DNA from: an uncultured Acinetobacter sp. | GTDB lineage: Bacteria > Pseudomonadota > Gammaproteobacteria > Pseudomonadales > Moraxellaceae | Length of the DNA: 5,102 nucleotides | Assembly (NCBI GenBank): GCA_900766635.1 | Contig: CAAFWA010000284.1 | Coordinates: 1-5,102 of the forward strand | Reading direction: 5' to 3' | In this document: positions 1-5,102 of the stretch, piece by piece | How positions within the stretch are numbered: position 1 is the stretch's first letter | Layout: each line of letters starts with the position of its first letter | Program-made: the position numbers and the translations under genes | The notes under the pieces: generated by a model | What the model was told of the DNA's origin: nothing | Seen by the model: the letters and a program-made list of their open reading frames with translations, nothing else | Database searches by the model: none

Positions 1-960
1 CACTTACGTAATGACTTTGTGATTGAAGCAGCACAACCTGAGCGTGGGGCATTTTATCCCCCAACACTATTGCGTTGCAATGAACCTGATACCGCCGATG
101 TTGTACATCAAACCGAAGCTTTTGGCCCAGTATGTACCCTTATGCCTTATCAAAATTTAGATCAACTAGCAGATTTAGTGGCACGTGGTGAGGGTAGCCT
201 TGTCGCCTCAATTGTGCGCAATACTGATAGCCAAATTGAAGCGCTGCTGGCAGCCGTTGCCCCATGGCATGGTCGTGTACATATTTTAGATCAGCAAACC
301 GCCAAAGAAAGTACAGGACATGGCTCACCGTTGCCTTATTTAGTTCATGGCGGGCCAGGTCGTGCTGGGGGTGGCGAAGAGCTCGGTGGCTTACGTGCAG
401 TCAAACACTATATGCAACGCACCGCAATTCAAGGTTCACCCAATGCCTTAACGCAAGTCGGTCATAGTTGGACAGCAGGTGCAGATATTTTCGCCGATCG
501 TGTACATCCATTTAAAAAATCATTTGACGAACTACGTATTGGTGAGCGTTTATTAACGGCACGTCGTACCATCACTGAAGCCGATATTGTCAGCTTTGCT
601 GGCTTAAGTGGCGATTATTTCTATGCACATATGGACAAAATTGGTGCAGCTGAGTCGTTATTTGGCGAGCGTGTTGCCCATGGTTACTTTGTGGTGTCTG
701 CGGCAGCGGGCTTATTTGTTGATGCAGCCGTTGGACCGGTGATTGCCAACTATGGTATGGACAATCTACGTTTTGTTGAACCGGTAAAAATTGGCGACAC
801 CATTCAAGTTGAATTAACCTGTAAGCAAAAAACTCCAAAACAGCTCAAAGATCCAACGCAAAAACCACATGGCGTGGTGGTTTGGGACATTAAAGTCAAA
901 AACCAACGTGATGAATTGGTGGCAACTTACGACATTTTAACTTTAGTCGAACGCGATTAA
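1..960 (+). CDS. paaZ: PaaZ, bifunctional oxepin-CoA hydrolase / 3-oxo-5,6-dehydrosuberyl-CoA semialdehyde dehydrogenase (C-terminal half, 5' partial)
   Basis: This cytosolic fusion enzyme opens the ring in phenylacetate degradation: its MaoC-like hydratase domain hydrolyses oxepin-CoA, and its aldehyde dehydrogenase domain oxidises the reactive semialdehyde with NADP+. The reading frame is open from base 1, so the gene enters from the left; 319 residues are visible, a little under half of the family's roughly 680. Numbering from base 1, residues 1 to about 146 are the end of the aldehyde dehydrogenase domain. They include the EAFGPV motif (39-44) and the conserved HGSPLP and [14 protein letters not shown] stretches. 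Residues about 170-315 are the hydratase hot-dog domain with GDYFYAH. Asp205 (base 613) and His210 (base 628) match the catalytic pair Asp561/His566 of E. coli PaaZ. The dehydrogenase Cys and Glu lie off-window. The gene ends at TAA followed by an intrinsic terminator. Similarity to E. coli PaaZ is high throughout by recall, so the identity is secure. No paaA follows it. Confidence 0.96.
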   Translation, partial: HLRNDFVIEAAQPERGAFYPPTLLRCNEPDTADVVHQTEAFGPVCTLMPYQNLDQLADLVARGEGSLVASIVRNTDSQIEALLAAVAPWHGRVHILDQQTAKESTGHGSPLPYLVHGGPGRAGGGEELGGLRAVKHYMQRTAIQGSPNALTQVGHSWTAGADIFADRVHPFKKSFDELRIGERLLTARRTITEADIVSFAGLSGDYFYAHMDKIGAAESLFGERVAHGYFVVSAAAGLFVDAAVGPVIANYGMDNLRFVEPVKIGDTIQVELTCKQKTPKQLKDPTQKPHGVVVWDIKVKNQRDELVATYDILTLVERD

Positions 961-971
961 GCCCTACTTAA

Positions 972-1003
972 GCCAATAAGTCCTCGACTTATTGGCGCTT
1001 TTT
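972..1003 (+). terminator. Intrinsic terminator of paaZ, overlapping the 3' end of viaA
   Basis: A perfect 11-bp inverted repeat, GCCAATAAGTC (972-982) and GACTTATTGGC (986-996), is separated by a 3-base loop CTC and followed by GC and five T (999-1003). This is a typical Rho-independent terminator for plus-strand transcription, starting 12 bases after the paaZ stop. The outgoing arm and T-run lie inside the last codons of convergent viaA (Lys-Lys-Arg-Gln-stop). Read on the minus strand, the hairpin is followed only by TTAAG, so termination of viaA transcripts here should be weaker. The perfect stem and T-run are seen directly; the strength is inferred. Confidence 0.88.
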
Positions 1004-2452
1004 GGGGCTTAGGCTTTGGGGAGCAAGCTCAACAACCTGCCCCGTTTTGGCTTGATAAATCCATTGATGATCAAATAAGCCTAAATTTAAATGATCAAAA
1101 CGAAAATTACCAATGGCTACGGCATAAAAACCATGCCCAACTTGCTTGGAACGCTCAATATTTTGCATCAATTCTTCAGGTAAATGCCCCATAATAAAAT
1201 CAGACACCACCACCACATCTGCATTGCTAAATGCTGGAGTATCCAACATTTCAATGGCATGACTTAACGCGGGAATAATATCAGTTCCACCATAAAAAGA
1301 CTGTCGTAAAAAATGCAATAAGTCATCTAAACCTTGGGCTTGGGTTAAGGTTAAAGTCGTGACTTGTGTAGAGAAATTAATCAAATACATCCGACGCCGT
1401 TCTTTCATGGCCTGCATGGCCAAAAATAAACTTAAAGCTTTAGCAATCAGTTCAGGTTGTCCATGCATTGAACCACTAGTATCTAAACACAGCACCATCG
1501 GGCCTTTTTGTCCCAACTGCTTTTTTTGCTGTGGTTGCTGATCAATCACTTTGGCATGCGAATTGCCTTGCATACTAAAGCTCATTAGATTTTCTTCTAA
1601 ATATTTTAAATCAAATAAAATCTCTAAATCAGGATCGGCAAGAAGTGCCAATTCATGCGGTAAAGCATGTTTTAAATCACGTGCCAATTGAATACCAATC
1701 AGTTCTTCATGTGCCTCTACAGTTTGCATCATCACCTGTGGGTCTGGAGGTAACTGTAAAGATGCCGCACGACGTGGATATTGGGTAGGTTGTGCCGAAC
1801 CTAAGTTTTTAGCTAAACGCAATAATTCACGATCTTGTTCTAAATACTCACACCATTGTTGAAATTGATCTAAATCTTGCGGGGTGAGTTGCCCTTTGGA
1901 ATAGTCAATAAAAATACCTGTATCGAGACCTAAAGAGTCTTTATGCTTAGCCATACGTTGTAGACTGGCTAAAAACTCTTTCATTTCGTCTAAAAATGCA
2001 TCTCGCTGCAAGGCCAATTGCTCAAATTCCCATGCAGCAACAGCCTCGGTGAGTTTACGTTGCCATTTATCACGCAATAACTGAAATTGTACATCACGAA
2101 ACTCAAGCTCGTGTAAGCGTTGCACTTGAGGTGCTTGCTGCCAAAAATCACCTAAATCCGACCAACCGACCTGCTGACCAAACGCTTGATACTCGTTTAA
2201 AAGTTGCCAAAATTCATCCACAGTGATGTGCGCCACACTCAACCAATAGGCAAGTTGTTGCTCGGCTTGGCCATAAGGATGTTGTTGATCTAAATTCGAT
2301 TTAGCTTGATAAGCCCATTCTTGAACTTTTTGCTCAACATGCTTCACCACTTTTTGGTCAGTCAAATAATGCTTTAAGCTCGATTGCGCCAAATTTTCCC
2401 ACAAATATTCTGTGGCTGTGGTTAAGGCTGCCGCTGTGTTTATGCTTGACAT
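989..2452 (-). CDS. viaA: ViaA, VWA-domain (MIDAS) partner protein of the MoxR ATPase RavA
   Basis: ViaA binds RavA and, in E. coli, stimulates its ATPase; the pair acts at the cytoplasmic face of the inner membrane and has been linked to respiratory complexes and aminoglycoside sensitivity. The ATG at 2452 gives 487 residues, close to the E. coli length of 483. It has a GGAA ribosome site 5 bases upstream, whereas the frame could otherwise extend only to a TTG at 2473. Residues 1 to about 310 form the helical N-terminal region with no transmembrane segment. A Gln/Lys-rich linker (304-316) leads into the VWA domain (about 317-475). The MIDAS is complete: DTSGS with Asp324, Ser326 and Ser328, then Thr390 in FYGGTD, and Asp418 in VVVVSDF. 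The end carries a short Pro/Lys tail. The start overlaps the end of ravA by 13 bases, indicating one operon and probable translational coupling. The stop codon sits in the stem of the paaZ terminator. Assignment rests on MIDAS motifs, whole-length architecture and the ravA neighbour; the N-terminal half is more diverged. Confidence 0.93.
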   Translation of the reverse strand: MSSINTAAALTTATEYLWENLAQSSLKHYLTDQKVVKHVEQKVQEWAYQAKSNLDQQHPYGQAEQQLAYWLSVAHITVDEFWQLLNEYQAFGQQVGWSDLGDFWQQAPQVQRLHELEFRDVQFQLLRDKWQRKLTEAVAAWEFEQLALQRDAFLDEMKEFLASLQRMAKHKDSLGLDTGIFIDYSKGQLTPQDLDQFQQWCEYLEQDRELLRLAKNLGSAQPTQYPRRAASLQLPPDPQVMMQTVEAHEELIGIQLARDLKHALPHELALLADPDLEILFDLKYLEENLMSFSMQGNSHAKVIDQQPQQKKQLGQKGPMVLCLDTSGSMHGQPELIAKALSLFLAMQAMKERRRMYLINFSTQVTTLTLTQAQGLDDLLHFLRQSFYGGTDIIPALSHAIEMLDTPAFSNADVVVVSDFIMGHLPEELMQNIERSKQVGHGFYAVAIGNFRFDHLNLGLFDHQWIYQAKTGQVVELAPQSLSPKKRQ

Positions 2453-3954
2453 AATTGTTCCAAACGCAAGCAATCTTGCAATTGTAACTGATAACGTTGT
2501 AGATGTTTTTCAATGGCTTCAATTAACGCGTATTGATGGACTTTTTCGACAAAAATCGAATCAAAATCGGCTTTTTGACCGTCAAAGCGTTGTTTTAACA
2601 GATCGTACTCATGCTGTAATTGGCTTTGAATATGTACTAAACGCTGTTGCAGGCTCTGTTGTTGTTCAGGTTTTAAGTGCTGACGTAAACTTCCCTTTGC
2701 ATACTTAATACTTGGCGTCACCACTTCTTCTAAACCATAGTAGCCACCTTTTAAGGTACATTGTCGTGTACCATTAAAATTACAGACAATGCCACGAATC
2801 TCTTCGCCTTTGGCATCAACAGCAAAGAAATCTTTGTTTTTCCCCATCTGTTCGAGCGCTAAGTAAATCGCCTGATCTTGATAATGATGATCTAAATTGG
2901 TCACTGCATGTAAGTAATCACGCCCATGAATTAAATAGCTGTAGTAGACATCATCGGTATAGTAAAAATAATTGAGAATATCTTGTTCTAGCTGCTCTTT
3001 TTCATTGATCCAATCGTCTAATGCTAAATCTTCATCAAGGTTTGGTGATAATACAACTTGCTCTAAAATTTGCACAATGAAAGGAATATCATCAAGCTGA
3101 TTCCATAGACAATGTTTTAAAATAAATAAATCGCTGATTAAAACCTGATGTCGACCATTTAAAAATGCTGCGGCTTTGAGTAAATAGGCAATGCGTTGCC
3201 AACGACGATCAGAAATATAAATATCATGATCAGCAAACTGTTGCTGCAATTGTTGGCGAATTTGTAAAATGGCCTTTAATACATTCTGTGGCAAAACTAC
3301 ATCATAAATTTGTTCACGCCACATTAATAATTCATCACGGCGAATTTTTAAATCCTCAGCAACTTTAATTTTCGTTGTATTTGGGGTGGCTTGGAGCAAT
3401 TGGAAAAAATGCGCTGGTTCATGAATCGGCTCTACATGTAGACGCAACACAAAGCGATCATACAGTGCATCTAAACCTTGCTCAGGCTGTGGAATTTCAT
3501 TGGATGCACTGATCAGCACTTTGAGCGGAACTTGCTGTAATACATCGCCATTTTTAAAGGTTTTTTCATTGAGTAGCGTTAACAGCGTATTTAAAATCGC
3601 GGGGCTTGCTTTCCAAATTTCATCTAAAAATGCAAATTCGGCTTTTGGTAAGTAGTGTTCGGTTTTTCGGATATATTGATCTTGTTTTAATGCTTTGAGT
3701 GAAACTGGCCCAAATAGCTCTTCAGGCGTACTAAAGCGGTTCATTAAATATTCAAAATATTCAGAAATTTCAAAGCCTGCGGCAATCCGCCGTGAGATTA
3801 AACTTTTTGCTGTGCCCGGTGGGCCATATAAAAAGCTGTTGGCCCCTGCCACCCCGGCCAATACGCATAGCGCAATCATCTGCTCACGTTCAAACATGTT
3901 GTGGCTTAAAACTTGAATCAGGTCACGAATGCGCTGCTGCATAGCGGTTATCAT
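2440..3954 (-). CDS. ravA: RavA, MoxR-family AAA+ ATPase
   Basis: RavA is a hexameric cytoplasmic ATPase of the MoxR branch, acting with ViaA as a chaperone-like module. At 504 residues it matches the E. coli protein (498). The AAA+ core (about 1-290) shows Walker A GPPGTAKS (44-51, Lys50), the FEYLMNRFSTPEELFGP signature (67-83), Walker B FAFLDE (107-112) followed by IWKASPAILNTLL, sensor 1 ISASNE (Asn152), the Arg-finger region LYDRFVLR (Arg167) and sensor 2 SDRRW (Arg250/251). All nucleotide-site residues are intact. Residues about 305-425 occupy the place of the LARA domain, which binds LdcI in E. coli. They are poorly conserved apart from a GEEIRG motif (383-388) and a Tyr-rich patch. 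Residues about 425-504 form a Gln-rich helical tail like the triple-helix end of RavA. An in-frame TAG directly before ATG 3954 rules out a longer start; ATG 3942 is an alternative, and neither has a clear Shine-Dalgarno. It overlaps viaA downstream and lies 60 bases after the transporter gene. Confidence 0.95.
   Translation of the reverse strand: MITAMQQRIRDLIQVLSHNMFEREQMIALCVLAGVAGANSFLYGPPGTAKSLISRRIAAGFEISEYFEYLMNRFSTPEELFGPVSLKALKQDQYIRKTEHYLPKAEFAFLDEIWKASPAILNTLLTLLNEKTFKNGDVLQQVPLKVLISASNEIPQPEQGLDALYDRFVLRLHVEPIHEPAHFFQLLQATPNTTKIKVAEDLKIRRDELLMWREQIYDVVLPQNVLKAILQIRQQLQQQFADHDIYISDRRWQRIAYLLKAAAFLNGRHQVLISDLFILKHCLWNQLDDIPFIVQILEQVVLSPNLDEDLALDDWINEKEQLEQDILNYFYYTDDVYYSYLIHGRDYLHAVTNLDHHYQDQAIYLALEQMGKNKDFFAVDAKGEEIRGIVCNFNGTRQCTLKGGYYGLEEVVTPSIKYAKGSLRQHLKPEQQQSLQQRLVHIQSQLQHEYDLLKQRFDGQKADFDSIFVEKVHQYALIEAIEKHLQRYQLQLQDCLRLEQLCQA
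2458..2461 (-). promoter_or_regulatory. Ribosome binding site deciding the viaA start
   Basis: Reading the minus strand, GGAA lies 5 bases before the ATG at 2452, inside the last codons of ravA. It supports ATG 2452 over the longer TTG start at 2473. The placement suggests viaA is translated by ribosomes finishing ravA. Confidence 0.55.
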
Positions 3955-3974
3955 CTAAAATAATTAAAGCTGCA

Positions 3975-4003
3975 ATTCTAACGCCATGTACGATAAAGAT
4001 AAA
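3975..4003 (-). promoter_or_regulatory. Possible weak promoter for ravA-viaA
   Basis: In the 60-base gap before ravA, the minus strand has TAGAAT (3975-3980), five of six matches to the -10 consensus. A poor -35 candidate TTTATC (3998-4003) lies at 17-base spacing. Initiation here would leave a leader of only about a dozen bases, which would fit the absence of a Shine-Dalgarno. In an AT-rich gap such a match can arise by chance, and read-through from the upstream transporter gene is equally possible. Confidence 0.2.
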
Positions 4004-4014
4004 TCAATCGGCTT

Positions 4015-5102
4015 TTATTTGCTGTTTTTGACAACATGACTGCTACGATTCAGCTGATGATCGGCTAATACCTTAGCCAAACGCTGACTATGGGCAATAG
4101 TACGGTCTAACCAACGCTGTGCTGCCAATAAATCAAAGCTTGTGGCTGCATTAAAGTGTGCTTGCATGGCATATTGCATCAAATGCTCACGCATTTCACT
4201 ACGATGTTGATCCGTCCATTGTTTTAAATCGAGTAAATCACGTTCTACGTCAAAAATTGCGTCATCTTGCTCGCTTAAATACTGCATTTTACGCTCGATC
4301 AAATGGTGATAATCACGCACCAAATTGGCCAAATCAGTCGGATAGGCCAAAATCATTTGATAGTGGGCTTGAGAAATATCGCCACGTAAGACATCAATAT
4401 AGACCATCATACGCAGTAGATTGGTAAGCTGTTGGCGTTCAGGTGAATCTTCTGACATCGGAATATCAGCGACATAACGTTGTAAGGCGGCAATGTCTTG
4501 GTCAAGTTGTTGCAATTGATGCTTTGTCGGTGCTTGGCCTTGTTGCAACATGTCCTGTAAAGACTGATATAAGGTCAATAAAATATGCTGCATCACTTGA
4601 TTGGCCACTTGAATGGCTAAACTAGGTACCGACAAACTTGCCTCATCGAGCAACATCAATATCGATGTGTTTTTGGCCGGTAACATGCGTATGATCAATG
4701 CCTCAAAATGTTTTAAATTGGGCAAAATCAACATGGCACCTAAGACACTAAATGCCGTATGAAAGGCTGCCACAATCACCACATCATCCCAACTCAACAA
4801 AGCACTTTGGATAAATAACCATAAAAATAAAGGTTTTAACAACAAAAATGCCAAACATGCGGCAATGAGGTTAAAACTAACATGGACTAGTGCTGTACGT
4901 TGCGCACTAATATTCGCACCTATGGCAGCCAAGATCGCGGTGGCAACTGTACCAATATTTTGACCAATCACTAAATTAAGCGCTTGTCCCAAATCAATCG
5001 CACCACTCGCTAAAGCAGCTAAAGTTGCTGTAATCGCAGCACTGGAGGATTGTAATAAAATGGTCATTACAATCCCCACCAACACTAAAGCCAATTGCAT
5101 CC
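4015..5102 (-). CDS. Na+/phosphate cotransporter family protein with C-terminal PhoU-like domain (5' partial)
   Basis: This inner-membrane protein belongs to the Na/Pi cotransporter family (NptA/YjbB-like), which moves phosphate across the membrane. The frame is open to the right edge, and the ATG at 5100 is probably internal because it starts inside a membrane helix. About 361 residues are visible of a family that usually has about 540 or more. Numbering from that ATG, the QSSSA signature is at 17-21, followed by GQNIGT (46-51), HVSFN (73-77) and FHTAFSVLGAMLILP (113-127), with hydrophobic segments to about residue 127. This order fits the second of the two transporter repeats, so the first repeat is off-window. 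Residues about 155-350 are soluble, helical and charged, with the spacing of a PhoU-like regulatory region. The gene ends 60 bases before ravA on the same strand with no evident terminator, so co-transcription is plausible. Transport direction (uptake or, as for E. coli YjbB, export) cannot be read from the sequence. Confidence 0.88.
   Translation of the reverse strand, partial: MQLALVLVGIVMTILLQSSSAAITATLAALASGAIDLGQALNLVIGQNIGTVATAILAAIGANISAQRTALVHVSFNLIAACLAFLLLKPLFLWLFIQSALLSWDDVVIVAAFHTAFSVLGAMLILPNLKHFEALIIRMLPAKNTSILMLLDEASLSVPSLAIQVANQVMQHILLTLYQSLQDMLQQGQAPTKHQLQQLDQDIAALQRYVADIPMSEDSPERQQLTNLLRMMVYIDVLRGDISQAHYQMILAYPTDLANLVRDYHHLIERKMQYLSEQDDAIFDVERDLLDLKQWTDQHRSEMREHLMQYAMQAHFNAATSFDLLAAQRWLDRTIAHSQRLAKVLADHQLNRSSHVVKNSK

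Noticed and set aside
590..838. 82-codon minus-strand open frame inside paaZ
   Set aside because: It is opposite the conserved hydratase domain of paaZ; the translation is low-complexity His/Gln-rich, as expected from an antisense shadow.
2453..2473. Longer viaA start at a TTG (494 residues)
   Set aside because: The ATG at 2452 has a GGAA site at good spacing and gives a length closer to E. coli ViaA; the extra seven residues have no support.
2412..2708. 98-codon plus-strand open frame spanning the ravA-viaA junction
   Set aside because: It is antisense to the conserved 3' end of ravA and the start of viaA; the translation shows no recognisable domain and there is no sign of its own promoter.
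3991..4014. Possible terminator after the Na/Pi transporter gene
   Set aside because: Only a 4-base CGAT/ATCG pairing around an AT-rich loop is found, with no T-run; this is too weak to call.
4158..4625. Two plus-strand open frames (4158-4427 and 4443-4625)
   Set aside because: They lie antisense to the PhoU-like part of the transporter gene, with no domain or initiation signal.
1..5102. Mobile elements, CRISPR arrays, tRNA or rRNA genes
   Set aside because: No terminal inverted repeats, transposase motifs, regularly spaced repeats or structured RNA signatures were seen; nearly all bases are accounted for by four conserved genes.

Overview
The window looks like ordinary chromosomal DNA from a low-GC gammaproteobacterium, most likely Acinetobacter or a close Moraxellaceae relative. 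This rests on the AT-rich third codon positions, the glutamine-rich proteins with many CAA codons, and a phenylacetate pathway gene next to a RavA/ViaA pair. The genus is an inference from style and gene content; no marker gene is present. I see no mobile element, CRISPR array, tRNA or rRNA, and coding density is very high.

Layout: (1) bases 1-960, plus strand, are the 3' half of paaZ, the bifunctional oxepin-CoA hydrolase / aldehyde dehydrogenase of aerobic phenylacetyl-CoA degradation. Its 5' half is off the left edge. (2) A strong intrinsic terminator (972-1003) ends paaZ, and its stem contains the last codons of the convergent gene. (3) On the minus strand, reading right to left, come the 3' part of a Na+/phosphate cotransporter-family protein with a C-terminal PhoU-like region (4015-5102, 5' end off the right edge), then ravA (3954-2440, MoxR-family AAA+ ATPase), then viaA (2452-989, VWA/MIDAS protein). 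The ravA stop and viaA start overlap by 13 bases. The transporter-ravA gap is 60 bases with no convincing terminator, so the three minus-strand genes may be co-transcribed.

How they work together: RavA and ViaA form a known MoxR-AAA+/VWA chaperone-like pair. In E. coli, ViaA stimulates the RavA ATPase, and the pair has been linked to the lysine decarboxylase LdcI, respiratory complexes and aminoglycoside sensitivity. The pair here keeps all nucleotide-binding and MIDAS residues that I can check. Its mid-to-C-terminal region, where E. coli RavA carries the LdcI-binding LARA domain, is divergent and tyrosine-rich. The physical link to a phosphate transporter/PhoU-like protein differs from the E. 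coli neighbourhood. paaZ is a separate transcription unit that merely converges on viaA.

I do not see an undescribed system. The most interesting points are the divergent RavA partner-binding region and the possible phosphate transporter-RavA-ViaA operon.
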